45,817 nucleotides of DNA from Rhodobacterales bacterium 32-67-9 (GTDB lineage Bacteria; Pseudomonadota; Alphaproteobacteria; Rhodobacterales; Rhodobacteraceae), in contig NCEA01000013.1 in NCBI GenBank assembly GCA_002280515.1, forward strand, positions 69,194 to 115,010, read 5' to 3'. The notes below the pieces were generated by a model. The model saw only the letters and a list, made by a program, of their open reading frames with translations, was not told the DNA's origin and did not search any database. This document shows positions 8,784-17,679 of the stretch, piece after piece (position 1 is the first letter of the stretch; every line of letters starts with the position of its first letter). Made by a program: the position numbers and the translations under genes.

Positions 8784-9812
8784 ATGGGCAAGCCGACCGT
8801 CCACGACATCGCCAAGGAAGCCGGCGTCAGCCTTGCCACGGTGGACCGGGTCCTGAACGCGCGGCCCGGCGTGCGCGACAAGACGGTGGAGCGTGTGCAG
8901 GCCGCCGTGCAGCGGCTCGGCTATGTGCGCGACACCTTCGCCGCGAACCTCGCCCGCCAGCGCCAGTACCGGTTCGCCTTCGTGCTGCCCGAGGGCGAAA
9001 GCCAGTTTGTCGGCACCCTGAAGGACGCACTTCTCGAAGCGACCGAGGCGCAGATGGCCGAGCGGGTTTCGGTTCGCGTGGTGCCGGTGCCCTCCTACGA
9101 TCCGCATTCGGTGGTTCGGGCGCTCAATGCCCTTCCGGTTCCGCTCCTCGACGGGGTCGCGATCATGACGCCCGAGACACCGCAGGTCCGCGACGCGGTG
9201 GCGCGGCTCAAGGCGGCGGGTGTGCCGGTGGTGGCGCTCGTCTCCGACCTGCCGAATTCCGGGCGCGACCATTTCGTCGGCATCAACAACCTGTCTGCCG
9301 GCAGCACCGCTGGAGTGCTCATGGGCCGGTTCATCGGCGCCGCGCAGGGCAAGGTGATGGTCGTCACCAATTCCATCCTCGCCCGCGACAGCATCGAGCG
9401 GCGGCTTGGATTCGATGCGGTCATGGCCGAATCCTTTCCCGGTCTCACGGTGCTGCCCTCGATCGAATCGCGCGATGATCCCGAACGGATGGTCGCGGTC
9501 ATCCGTCATGCCGTCACCGCTCATCCCGACCTCGCCGGGGTCTATTCGATGGGGTCGGGGAACCGGGGGCTATTGCAGGCCCTGCGCGAGACCGGCCGGA
9601 TCGGGGATCTGACCGTCATCGCCCACGAACTCACGCCTCTGACCCGGGTCGCGCTTCAGGAGCGGGAGATTGACGCGGTGATCACCCAGAATGTCGGCCA
9701 TCTCGTCCGCAGTGCCCTGCGGGTCCTGCGCGCCAAATGCGACGGTGTCGGCATCTTCGAGGCGCAGGAACGTATCCGCATCGACATCGTCATCCGCGAA
9801 AACCTGCCCTGA
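8784..9812 (+). CDS. LacI-family transcriptional regulator
   Basis: This is a 342-residue repressor-type regulator. The N-terminal helix-turn-helix is clear: TVHDIAKEAGVSLATVDRVLN (residues 5-25, with the hinge region following). The rest is a type I periplasmic-binding-like domain (RYRFAFVLPEG and onwards) that should sense a sugar or its phosphate. It heads the catabolic block that follows. The paired operators at 11963-12009 and the half-site in front of its own gene fit a LacI-type dimer. The effector cannot be told from sequence. Confidence 0.9.
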   Translation: MGKPTVHDIAKEAGVSLATVDRVLNARPGVRDKTVERVQAAVQRLGYVRDTFAANLARQRQYRFAFVLPEGESQFVGTLKDALLEATEAQMAERVSVRVVPVPSYDPHSVVRALNALPVPLLDGVAIMTPETPQVRDAVARLKAAGVPVVALVSDLPNSGRDHFVGINNLSAGSTAGVLMGRFIGAAQGKVMVVTNSILARDSIERRLGFDAVMAESFPGLTVLPSIESRDDPERMVAVIRHAVTAHPDLAGVYSMGSGNRGLLQALRETGRIGDLTVIAHELTPLTRVALQEREIDAVITQNVGHLVRSALRVLRAKCDGVGIFEAQERIRIDIVIRENLP

Positions 9813-9839
9813 CCTCAGGGCAACCGAGGGAGGAATGCC

Positions 9840-10707
9840 ATGAGGACGATCAAGGGGCCGGCGCTGTTCCTGGCGCAGTTCGCAGGCGATGAGGCGCCGT
9901 TCAGTGACTGGGCGTCGATTACGAAATGGGCCGCCGACTGCGGCTATGTCGGAGTTCAGGTGCCAAGCTGGGACGCCCGGCTCTTCGACCTCGCCAAGGC
10001 CGCGACGTCTAAGGACTATTGCGACACGTTCAGGGGCGTGGCGGCCGAAAACGGCGTTGCGGTGACGGAGCTGTCAACCCACCTCCAGGGCCAGCTCGTC
10101 GCCGTGCATCCGGCTTACGAAGAGGCGTTCGACGGCTTCGCCACGCCGGGTGTTCGGGGCAACCCGACGGCTCGGCAGCACTGGGCGGTGGAGCAGGTCA
10201 AGATGGCGCTGACGGCCAGCCGCAACCTTGGCATCACCGCCCATGCGACCTTCTCCGGTGCGCTCGCCTGGCCCTTCGTCTATCCTTGGCCGCAGCGCCC
10301 GGCGGGGCTGATCGAGGCGGCGTTCGACGAACTGGCGAAGCGTTGGCGGCCGATCCTCGACCATGCGGGCGAGATGGGCGTGGATGTCTGCTACGAGATT
10401 CATCCCGGCGAGGATCTGCATGATGGCGTGAGTTACGAGATGTTCCTCGATCGCGTCGTTCCGCTCTCTCGGTGACGGGCACGTCGATTTCGGTGCGGTC
10501 TTTTCCAAGCTCACCCAGTACGATTTCGACGGCTGGGCGGTGGTCGAATGGGAATGCGCGATGAAGCATCCCGAGGATGGCGCCCGCGAGGGTGCGGCCT
10601 TCGTGCGGGACCATATCATCCGCGTGACGGAACGCGCCTTCGACGATTTCGCGGGGAGCGGTGCGGACGACGCGGCGAACCGGCGTATGCTGGGGATCGG
10701 GGGCTGA
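9840..10707 (+). pseudogene. Sugar phosphate isomerase/epimerase, broken by an internal deletion
   Basis: From 9840 the frame encodes 211 residues of a TIM-barrel sugar phosphate isomerase/epimerase (AP endonuclease 2-like fold), including the metal-binding stretch CYEIHPGEDLHDG. It goes out of frame just after EMFLDRV and stops at 10475. The C-terminal part resumes at once in the +1 frame as FRSLGDGHVDFGAVFSKL and runs to a TGA at 10705, 1 bp before the next gene. In the family about 70 residues normally lie between these two blocks, carrying further metal ligands (recalled, not aligned). The simplest reading is an internal deletion whose length is not a multiple of three. A good AGGGAGGA ribosome site precedes the ATG. 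The lesion could be an assembly error. Confidence 0.82.
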
Positions 10708-10708
10708 C

Positions 10709-11884
10709 ATGGCGATCGAGGGAAAATCCGAGGATCACGGACGCCGCATCCGGCTCGGCATGGTCGGTGGCGGGCGGGATGCTTTTATCGGTGCCGTGCA
10801 CCGCATCGCCGCGCGGCTTGACGATCAGTTCGAGCTGGTTGCAGGGTGTTTCAGTTCAACGGCCGAGAAATCGCAGGCGTCCGGTTCCGATCTCGGCCTA
10901 CCGCCCGACCGGGTCTACGACGATTTCGCGGCGATGGCTCGGCATGAGGCGCGGCTGAAGGACGGCATCGAGGCGGTCGCGATCGTCACGCCGAACCACG
11001 TTCACTTCGCCGCCGCCAAACCTTTCCTGCAACGCGGCATCCACGTGATCTGCGACAAGCCCCTGACCGCAACTCTACCCGAGGCGCGGAAACTCGCCGT
11101 CCTTGCGGAGAAGTCCGACGCGCTTTTCGTGCTGACCCACAACTACACCGGCTACCCCATGGTCCGGCAGGCGCACGAGATGGTGGCCTCGGGCGCCCTG
11201 GGTGAGATCCGCGTGGTGCAGGTCGAATATCCCCAGGATTGGCTCACCGAGGCAACGGAGGCGACGGGCCAGAAGCAGGCGGCATGGCGGACCGACCCTG
11301 CGCAATCCGGAGCTGGGGGCTGCATCGGAGATATTGGCACCCATGCGTTCAACCTTGCCTCTTTCGTGACCGGGCTGACGCTCGAAGCGCTGGCCGCCGA
11401 TCTTCACCGCTTCGTCGCTGGCCGCCGCCTTGATGACAATTCGCATGTGATGCTGCGCTTCGAGGGCGGCGCGAAGGGCATGCTCTGGTCAAGCCAGGTG
11501 GCGCCTGGAAACGAGAACGCGCTGAAGCTTCGGGTCTACGGCACTACCGGCGGGATTGAATGGTCACAGGAAGAACCGAACACGCTTTGGCATTCGCCGT
11601 TCGGCGAACCCCGGCGGCGGCTGACCCGTGCCGGCGCCGGCACTGGCCCCGCGGCGGCACGAATGAGCCGGATACCGCCCGGCCATCCCGAGGGTTATCT
11701 CGAAGGCTTCGCCAATATCTACGCCGAGGCGGCCCGGGCGATTCGCGCCCGCCGGGCCGGAGAGGCCATGCCGGCGGAGGTCGTCTTTCCGACCGTCCGG
11801 GACGGGTTGATCGGCGTTGCCTTCGTCGATGCCTGCGTTCGCTCCTCCGCCCGCAACTCTGCCTGGGTCCGGCTCGCCTTGTGA
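10709..11884 (+). CDS. Gfo/Idh/MocA-family NAD(P)-dependent oxidoreductase
   Basis: This 391-residue protein is of the glucose-fructose oxidoreductase/inositol dehydrogenase type. It has an N-terminal Rossmann fold (RLGMVGGGRDAFIGAVH), the conserved EKP-like motif written here as CDKPLTATLPEA, and the GGCIGDIGTHAFNLASFV segment in the substrate domain. The start at 10709 is 1 bp after the stop of the broken isomerase gene, suggesting coupled expression. It probably oxidises a sugar, polyol or their derivatives imported by the adjacent transporter. Substrate unknown. Confidence 0.85.
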   Translation: MAIEGKSEDHGRRIRLGMVGGGRDAFIGAVHRIAARLDDQFELVAGCFSSTAEKSQASGSDLGLPPDRVYDDFAAMARHEARLKDGIEAVAIVTPNHVHFAAAKPFLQRGIHVICDKPLTATLPEARKLAVLAEKSDALFVLTHNYTGYPMVRQAHEMVASGALGEIRVVQVEYPQDWLTEATEATGQKQAAWRTDPAQSGAGGCIGDIGTHAFNLASFVTGLTLEALAADLHRFVAGRRLDDNSHVMLRFEGGAKGMLWSSQVAPGNENALKLRVYGTTGGIEWSQEEPNTLWHSPFGEPRRRLTRAGAGTGPAAARMSRIPPGHPEGYLEGFANIYAEAARAIRARRAGEAMPAEVVFPTVRDGLIGVAFVDACVRSSARNSAWVRLAL

Positions 11885-11962
11885 ATTCAATGCCTTGCCG
11901 GGACCACGTCGGTTCTGCGGAGCGGAGGCAGTGGCCATATTGGTCAATGCGGCAGGGGGTTC

Positions 11963-12009
11963 TGAGGTACGCACCTCAAGTATTTTCTTTACTTGAGGTG
12001 CGTACCTCA
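11963..12009 (+). promoter_or_regulatory. Paired LacI-type operators in a 20-bp inverted repeat
   Basis: Two near-palindromes, TGAGGTACGCACCTCA (11963-11978) and TGAGGTGCGTACCTCA (11994-12009), are exact reverse complements. With flanks they form a perfect 20-bp inverted repeat (11963-11982 and 11990-12009) around a 7-bp TTTTCTT centre. Their centres are 31 bp apart, about three helical turns. Each has the central CG and dyad typical of LacI operators. A possible promoter TTTACT (11988-11993)-N18-TACGCT (12012-12017) would place the second operator between -35 and -10, as for direct repression. The promoter itself is a weak match. Confidence 0.75.
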
Positions 12010-12089
12010 ACTACGCTTTGCAGCATGCCCCAACCGGTGCGGGATACGGCAGTCTGCCGATCGGGGTTGCTAAAGGGAGGAATGGACCA

Positions 12090-13409
12090 ATGAAGACCAA
12101 GGGACTCTTGGCGGCCACCACCGTGGTCGCGATGTCGGGCTTCGCGGTGACCGGCGCTCAGGCGGAAGACCTGACGCTGTGCTGGGCGGCCTGGGACCCG
12201 GCCAATGCGCTCGTCGAACTTTCCAAGGAATTCGAGGCGCAGTCCGGCAACACGATGCATTTCGAGTTCGTGCCCTGGCCGAACTTCGCCGACCGGATGC
12301 TGAACGAGCTGAATTCCGGCGGCAAGCTCTGCGATCTCCTGATCGGCGACAGCCAGTGGATCGGCGGTGGCGCCGAGAACGGCCATTATGTCAAGCTCAA
12401 CGAGTTCTTCGACGCCGAAGGCATCAGCATGGACGATTTCGCGCCCGCGACGGTCTATGCCTATTCGACCTGGCCGAAGGGGACGCCGAACTACTACGCG
12501 CTGCCGGCGATGGGCGATGCGAACGGCTGGTTCTACCGCCGCGACTGGTTCGAGAACCCCGAGATCATGGCCGCCTACAAGGAGGCCACGGGGCAGGACC
12601 TGCGCGAGCCGGAGACCCAGAAGGAACTTCTTCAGATCGCGCAGTTCTTCCAGGGCCGCGAGATCGACGGCCAGACCCGCTACGGCGCGGCGATCTTTAC
12701 CGAGCGCGGCTCCGAAGGCATCACGATGGGGGCGACCGGCGCGCTCTATGCCTGGGGCTTCAAGTACGAGAACACGCCCGGTTCATACGACATGGAAGGT
12801 GCCGTGAACTCGCCAGAGGCCGTGGAAGCTCTTGAATTCTATAAGGAATTCTACAAGACCGCGACGCCGCCGGGCTATACCGACAGCTACATGGAACAAG
12901 GCCTCGACGCCTTCAAGTCGGGGCAGGTGGCGATGGCGATGAACTGGTTCGCCTTCTTCCCCGGCCTTTATGCCGACCCCGATGTCGGCGGCGACAAGAT
13001 CGGTTTCTTCCCAAATCCGGGCCAGAACGTCGAGGCCTCGACCTTGGGAGGGCAGGGCATTTCCGTCGTCTCCTATTCCGACCACAAGGAGGCGGCCCTC
13101 GACTACGTCAAGTGGTTCGCCCAGCCCGAGGTTCAGGCGAAATGGTGGAAGCTCGGCGGCTATTCCTGCCGTAACTCGGTGCTGAACGACCCCACCTTCA
13201 AGGACAGCCAGCCCTTCGCGGCCGACTTTCTGAGCGCGATGGGCAATGTGCAGGACTTCTGGCAGGAACCGGCCTATGCTGAACTCCTGCTCGCCATGCA
13301 GAAGCGGCTCCACGACTACGTGGTCGCCGATCAGGGCACCGCGCAGGAGGCGCTCGACCTTCTGATCGCGGACTGGACCGAGACCTTCGAGGACGAAGGC
13401 AAGCTCTGA
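12090..13409 (+). CDS. ABC transporter substrate-binding protein (family 1, carbohydrate)
   Basis: This is a 439-residue periplasmic sugar-binding protein. The ATG at 12090 is chosen because AAAGGGAGG precedes it and a signal peptide follows (MKTKGLLAATTVVAMSGFAV, cut after AQA). The mature part has the UgpB/MalE-like pattern with DLLIGDSQWIGGG and YALPAMGDANGWFYRRDWF. It opens the import part of the operon directly after the paired operators, and a GC-rich stem-loop follows its stop. The ligand is probably a small sugar or polyol, judging from the kinase and oxidoreductase around it. Confidence 0.88.
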   Translation: MKTKGLLAATTVVAMSGFAVTGAQAEDLTLCWAAWDPANALVELSKEFEAQSGNTMHFEFVPWPNFADRMLNELNSGGKLCDLLIGDSQWIGGGAENGHYVKLNEFFDAEGISMDDFAPATVYAYSTWPKGTPNYYALPAMGDANGWFYRRDWFENPEIMAAYKEATGQDLREPETQKELLQIAQFFQGREIDGQTRYGAAIFTERGSEGITMGATGALYAWGFKYENTPGSYDMEGAVNSPEAVEALEFYKEFYKTATPPGYTDSYMEQGLDAFKSGQVAMAMNWFAFFPGLYADPDVGGDKIGFFPNPGQNVEASTLGGQGISVVSYSDHKEAALDYVKWFAQPEVQAKWWKLGGYSCRNSVLNDPTFKDSQPFAADFLSAMGNVQDFWQEPAYAELLLAMQKRLHDYVVADQGTAQEALDLLIADWTETFEDEGKL

Positions 13410-13417
13410 CACCCTTC

Positions 13418-13442
13418 GGACCCGCCCCGAGCGGGCGGGTCC
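13418..13442 (+). terminator. Stem-loop after the binding-protein gene
   Basis: The perfect 10-bp stem GGACCCGCCC/GGGCGGGTCC (13418-13427 with 13433-13442) has a 5-nt loop and no T-run. It more likely stabilises the binding-protein mRNA 3' end or causes partial attenuation than full termination, because the permease gene follows 67 bp later. Confidence 0.55.
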
Positions 13443-13509
13443 CTGAACCGCGAGGGGCCGGGCCGTGGTCGGTCCTCTCGCATTCGCCACGCTGTCGCGG
13501 GGAACCCTC

Positions 13510-14457
13510 ATGTCCGACACTCCGATAGAGCGCGTCGCCAAGGCAACGCCGCCCACCGTCGGGCGGTGGATCCGGGGCCTCTCCGACCGGACGATCGCCT
13601 GGCTTTTCGTCGCGCCGACGATCTTCCTTCTGCTGGCGATCAACATCTTTCCGCTGATCTGGACGGTGAACCTCAGCTTCACGAATTTCCGCGCCAACCG
13701 GCCGAACAAGGAAATCGAGTATATCGGGCTGCAGAATTACGAGCGCATCCTGACCGATGGCGACATCTGGCTGACGATGCAGGCCACGGCGCATTTCCTG
13801 TTCTGGACACTCTTCTTCCAGGTGCTGATCGGCTTCACTCTCGCCTGGCTTATCAACCGGAAGTTCAGGGGCAACGATCTCTGGACCACGATCATCGTGC
13901 TGCCGATGATGCTGTCGCCCGCTGTCGTGGGCAATTTCTGGACCTTCCTCTATCAGCCGCAGATCGGGCTTTTCAACTACGTGGTGGAGTTCTTTACCGG
14001 CACCCCGGCCTCGTCCTTCCAGATGATCGGCGACGTGTCGCTGGCACCCTGGTCGATCGTCATTGTCGACACCTGGATGTGGACGCCGTTCGTGATGCTG
14101 ATCTGCCTTGCCGGCCTGAGGTCGATCCCTGATTATATCTACGAGGCCGCCGCGATCGACCGAGCCTCGAAGTGGCGGCAGTTCTGGACGATCACCCTCC
14201 CGATGGTGCTGCCGTTCCTGATGCTCGCGGTCCTCTTCCGCGGCATCGAGAACTTCAAGATGTTCGACCTCGTCGTGCAGCTGACCGGCGGCGGGCCGGG
14301 ATCGGTGACCGAACTCACCTCGATCAACCTCAAGCGCGAGGCGTTCGAGAAGTGGCGCACCGGCTATGCCTCGGCCTATGCGATCATCCTGTTCGTCACG
14401 GTCTTCGGCCTTGCCTCGATCTACGTGAAGGCACTGAACAAGGTGAAAGAGAGATGA
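13510..14457 (+). CDS. Sugar ABC transporter permease (MalF-like)
   Basis: This is a 315-residue inner-membrane subunit of the importer. It has about six hydrophobic helices (for example AWLFVAPTIFLLLAINIFPL near residues 32-51) and the EAA loop YEAAAIDRASKWRQFWTITL, which contacts an ATPase. The start at MSDTPIERV is preferred to an ATG 45 bp upstream because a GGGGAA ribosome site is close to it. It overlaps the next permease gene by ATGA. Confidence 0.9.
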   Translation: MSDTPIERVAKATPPTVGRWIRGLSDRTIAWLFVAPTIFLLLAINIFPLIWTVNLSFTNFRANRPNKEIEYIGLQNYERILTDGDIWLTMQATAHFLFWTLFFQVLIGFTLAWLINRKFRGNDLWTTIIVLPMMLSPAVVGNFWTFLYQPQIGLFNYVVEFFTGTPASSFQMIGDVSLAPWSIVIVDTWMWTPFVMLICLAGLRSIPDYIYEAAAIDRASKWRQFWTITLPMVLPFLMLAVLFRGIENFKMFDLVVQLTGGGPGSVTELTSINLKREAFEKWRTGYASAYAIILFVTVFGLASIYVKALNKVKER

Positions 14458-15395
14458 GCGACTATTCCGTTACCGAACCCTCTCTCCGGCAGAAATGGGT
14501 CGCCGGCGCCCTTGTCGTCACCTATGCGCTGATCACGATACTGCCGCTGATCTGGATCCTGACCACCGGCTTCAAAACCCCGACCGACGCGATTTCCTAT
14601 CCGCCGAAGGTGATCTTCGAACCCTCGCTCGAAGGCTATGTGAACCTCTTCACCACCCGCACCCGCGTGTCGCCCGAGGCGCTCGCCGCCCTGCCGCCGC
14701 CCGAAACCTGGTACGAGGAGATCGTCCGCAACCGCGACATGGTGATCGCGGGGCCAAGCCGGTACGGCGAACGGTTCCTCAACTCGATCATCATCGGCTT
14801 CGGCTCGACCTTCCTCTCGATCTTCCTCGGCACGCTGGCGGCCTATGCGTTCTCTCGCTTCAAGGTGCCTCTGAAGGACGACCTGCTCTTCTTCATCCTC
14901 TCGACAAGGATGATGCCGCCCATCGCCGTTGCGATCCCGATCTTCCTGATGTTCCGAACGCTCGGGCTGTCGGACACCCATCTCGGGATGATCCTGCTCT
15001 ACACGGCGGTGAACATCTCGCTCGCCGTCTGGCTCCTCAAGGGGTTCATCGACGAGATCCCGCGCGAGTATGAGGAGGCGGCGCTGATCGACGGCTATAC
15101 GAGGTTTCAGGCGTTCCGGAAGGTCGTGCTGCCGCAGGCTGCGACGGGCATCGCATCGACCGCGATCTTCTGCCTGATCTTCGCCTGGAACGAATACGCC
15201 TTCGCGGTGCTTCTCACCTCCGGCACCGCGCAGACCGCACCGCCCTTCATTCCGACGATCATCGGCGTCGGCGGCCAGGACTGGCCCGCCGTCGCGGCCG
15301 GCGCCAGCCTCTTCCTGCTGCCGGTGATGATCTTCACCATCCTGCTCAGGAAGCACCTCCTGCGCGGCATCACCTTCGGAGCGGTGCGGAAATGA
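14454..15395 (+). CDS. Sugar ABC transporter permease (MalG-like)
   Basis: This is the 313-residue second membrane subunit of the importer. It has about six membrane segments and the EAA loop YEEAALIDGYTRFQAFRKVV followed by LPQA. It starts in the stop codon of the first permease gene and in turn overlaps the small membrane-protein gene (ATGA at 15392), so the three are probably translated in a coupled way. Confidence 0.91.
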   Translation: MSDYSVTEPSLRQKWVAGALVVTYALITILPLIWILTTGFKTPTDAISYPPKVIFEPSLEGYVNLFTTRTRVSPEALAALPPPETWYEEIVRNRDMVIAGPSRYGERFLNSIIIGFGSTFLSIFLGTLAAYAFSRFKVPLKDDLLFFILSTRMMPPIAVAIPIFLMFRTLGLSDTHLGMILLYTAVNISLAVWLLKGFIDEIPREYEEAALIDGYTRFQAFRKVVLPQAATGIASTAIFCLIFAWNEYAFAVLLTSGTAQTAPPFIPTIIGVGGQDWPAVAAGASLFLLPVMIFTILLRKHLLRGITFGAVRK

Positions 15396-15580
15396 GCGAG
15401 TTCATCCACGGTCTTCTTCACCTCCGCCGCGGCGCGTGGGAGCTGGTCGCCTCTCTGCTGATCGCCCTCGGTGTAGTGATGCTGATGCAGCCCTATCTGC
15501 TCTGGCTCTACACCTGGTCCTTCATCGTGACGCTGGTCGGCACCGTCATGTTCATCATCGTCAGTCATTTCCCGGAGTGA
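15392..15580 (+). CDS. Small two-helix membrane protein of the ABC transporter locus
   Basis: This gene encodes a 62-residue protein with two predicted membrane helices (roughly residues 16-34 and 38-57) and short polar ends. It is overlapped by the upstream permease stop (ATGA) and ends 2 bp before the first ATPase gene, so it is clearly part of the transporter operon. Its position recalls the small GlpU/DUF2160-type proteins of glycerol-type ABC importers, but it is shorter and I cannot confirm homology. Its function may be accessory to the permease pair. Confidence 0.75.
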   Translation: MSEFIHGLLHLRRGAWELVASLLIALGVVMLMQPYLLWLYTWSFIVTLVGTVMFIIVSHFPE

Positions 15581-15582
15581 GC

Positions 15583-16680
15583 ATGGCCGAGATCGTCATC
15601 AACAACCTCCGCAAGGAATTCGGCAGTTTCACCGCCGTCCGGTCCTCGTCCTTCAAGATCGAGGATGGCGAGTTCTTCATGCTCCTCGGCCCCTCGGGCT
15701 GCGGCAAGACGACGACGCTTCGCATGATCGCCGGGCTTGAACTGCCGACCAGCGGAGAAATCTACATCGACGGCGAGGAGGTGAGCCGCAAGCCCGCCTC
15801 GGAGCGCGACATCGCCTTCGTCTTCCAGATGTTCGCCCTCTACCCGCACATGAACGTGCGGAAGAACATTTCATACCCGTTGATAAGCCAGGGAATGCCG
15901 CGCGCGGCGGTGCGGGCGAAGGTGGCCGAGGTCGCGAGGATCCTCGGGATCGAGGGCATCCTCGACCGTCCGGTGGGCGGCCTTTCGGGCGGCGACCGTC
16001 AGCGCGTGGCCCTGGGCCGCGCCATCGTTCGCGATCCGAAGGCCTTCATGATGGACGAACCGCTCGGCGCGCTCGATGCCGAGTTCCGCGAGCATATGGC
16101 CGAGGAGTTGCGCGCGCTGCACGACCGGATGGGGGCGACGACGGTCTATGTCACGCATGATCAGCTTGAGGCGATGCAGATGGGTGACAAGATCGTCGTT
16201 ATGAATCATGGGGTTATCGAACAGTTCGGCGCGCCGCAGGACATTTACGACAAGCCCGCGACGATGTTCGTCGCCGATTTCATCGGCTCGCCCGCGATGA
16301 ATTTCCTGCATTTCCACGGTGCGGTGGAACAGGGCGCGACGTCGGTCAAGCTGCACCATCAGGCACTGCCGATGCCCGAGGCGCGCGAACCCTTCGACGG
16401 CGATCTCGTCTACGGGATCCGTCCCGAACATGTGCGCCTTTCGGATGCCGCGCCCTATCGTGGAAAGGTTCTGGCGGCGGAGTATCTCGGTACCACCCAG
16501 ATCGTCACGCTCGACACGCCGAACGGCACGCTGAAAGCGCGCATCGCCTCCGACCAGCCGGCAAGGGCGGGTGAGGCGGTCGGGCTCGATTTCAACGGCG
16601 CGACGGTGACGCTCTTTGACAACCAGAGCGGCCGGGCGCTGCGTTCCGACCTCAACGAGGGGGTGCTGTCGCATGGCTGA
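15583..16680 (+). CDS. Sugar ABC transporter ATPase (UgpC/MalK-like), first copy
   Basis: This is a 365-residue ATP-binding subunit. Walker A is GPSGCGKTTTLRM, the signature LSGGDRQRVALGRAI, Walker B FMMDEPLGALDAEF, and the switch region VTHDQLEAMQMGDK. The C-terminal part is a MalK-like TOBE regulatory domain (DLVYGIRPEHVRLSDA). It follows the small membrane-protein gene by 2 bp and overlaps the second ATPase gene by 8 bp. Two ATPase genes in a row suggest a heterodimeric motor. Confidence 0.92.
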   Translation: MAEIVINNLRKEFGSFTAVRSSSFKIEDGEFFMLLGPSGCGKTTTLRMIAGLELPTSGEIYIDGEEVSRKPASERDIAFVFQMFALYPHMNVRKNISYPLISQGMPRAAVRAKVAEVARILGIEGILDRPVGGLSGGDRQRVALGRAIVRDPKAFMMDEPLGALDAEFREHMAEELRALHDRMGATTVYVTHDQLEAMQMGDKIVVMNHGVIEQFGAPQDIYDKPATMFVADFIGSPAMNFLHFHGAVEQGATSVKLHHQALPMPEAREPFDGDLVYGIRPEHVRLSDAAPYRGKVLAAEYLGTTQIVTLDTPNGTLKARIASDQPARAGEAVGLDFNGATVTLFDNQSGRALRSDLNEGVLSHG

Positions 16681-17668
16681 AGTTGCCCTCCACGGCATTT
16701 CGAAACGCTTCGGCCGCGAGATCGCGGTCCACGACGTGACGATGACCATCCCCGACGGCGCCTTTGTCGTGCTGCTTGGACCCACCGGCGCCGGCAAGAC
16801 CACTACATTGCGCCTCATTTCCGGGCTCGAACGGCCGGACAAGGGCGAGATTCTCATCGACGGCCGCCCGGTCGTCGACGAGACGCCGGCGCAGCGCAAC
16901 GTGGCGATGGTCTTTCAGCAATACTCGCTCTACCCGCACATGACGGTGCGCGAGAACCTCGCCTTCCCGCTCCGCTCGCCGATCCTGAAAACGCCCGAGG
17001 AGGTGATCGCCCGCAAGGTCTCCGAGGTCGCCGAGGTGCTGCGTATCTCCCACAAGCTCGACAACCGCGCGACGGCGCTGTCAGGCGGCGAGATGCAGCG
17101 TGTCTCGATCGGCCGGGCGCTCGTCCGCGATCCGGCGGTCCACCTGATGGACGAGCCTTTGAGTTCGCTCGACGCCAAGCTCCGCGCCGAGCTCAGGATC
17201 GAGTTGAAGCGCATCCAGGCCGACCTTGGGGCCACGCTTCTCTACGTGACTCATGACCAGATCGAGGCGATGACGATGGCGACCCATGTCGGCGTGCTCG
17301 ATCACGGTCGGCTGGCGCAGTTCGGTTCGCCGCGCGAGATCTACGAAAATCCCGTCAGCCTCTATGCCGCGGGCCGGCTCGGCTTGCCGCGCATCAACGC
17401 GTTGCCCGCCAGGCTCTTTCCCGGGGCGCATTCGGGGGCGGCGACCATCGGGCTTCGTCCCGAACATATCGCACAAGGCCAGGGCAGGCCGGCGAAGGTC
17501 ATGCGGGTCGAGCATCTGGGCGACCAGACCCGGCTGCATCTGAGGCTTGATGGCCACGACATCGTCACCCTGACCGATGCGCGCAGCGGCATCGAGCCGG
17601 GCGACAGTGTTGCGATCGAACCGCGCAATCCGCTCTTTTTCGCTGCTAACGGCGCCCGCATCGCCTGA
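16673..17668 (+). CDS. Sugar ABC transporter ATPase (UgpC/MalK-like), second copy
   Basis: This is a 331-residue ATPase. It carries Walker A GPTGAGKTTTLRL, signature LSGGEMQRVSIGRAL, Walker B LMDEPLSSLDAKL, switch VTHDQIEAMTMATH, and a short TOBE tail. The start at 16673 overlaps the end of the first ATPase gene. It is related to, but clearly different from, its neighbour, as in the GlpS/GlpT pairs of glycerol importers. The kinase gene starts 11 bp downstream. Confidence 0.92.
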   Translation: MAEVALHGISKRFGREIAVHDVTMTIPDGAFVVLLGPTGAGKTTTLRLISGLERPDKGEILIDGRPVVDETPAQRNVAMVFQQYSLYPHMTVRENLAFPLRSPILKTPEEVIARKVSEVAEVLRISHKLDNRATALSGGEMQRVSIGRALVRDPAVHLMDEPLSSLDAKLRAELRIELKRIQADLGATLLYVTHDQIEAMTMATHVGVLDHGRLAQFGSPREIYENPVSLYAAGRLGLPRINALPARLFPGAHSGAATIGLRPEHIAQGQGRPAKVMRVEHLGDQTRLHLRLDGHDIVTLTDARSGIEPGDSVAIEPRNPLFFAANGARIA

Positions 17669-17679
17669 GGAGACGTGCC

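Noticed and set aside
11963-12009. The inverted repeat as an intrinsic terminator
   Set aside because: No T-run follows and each arm is itself a near-palindrome with a LacI-type centre, which fits operators better.
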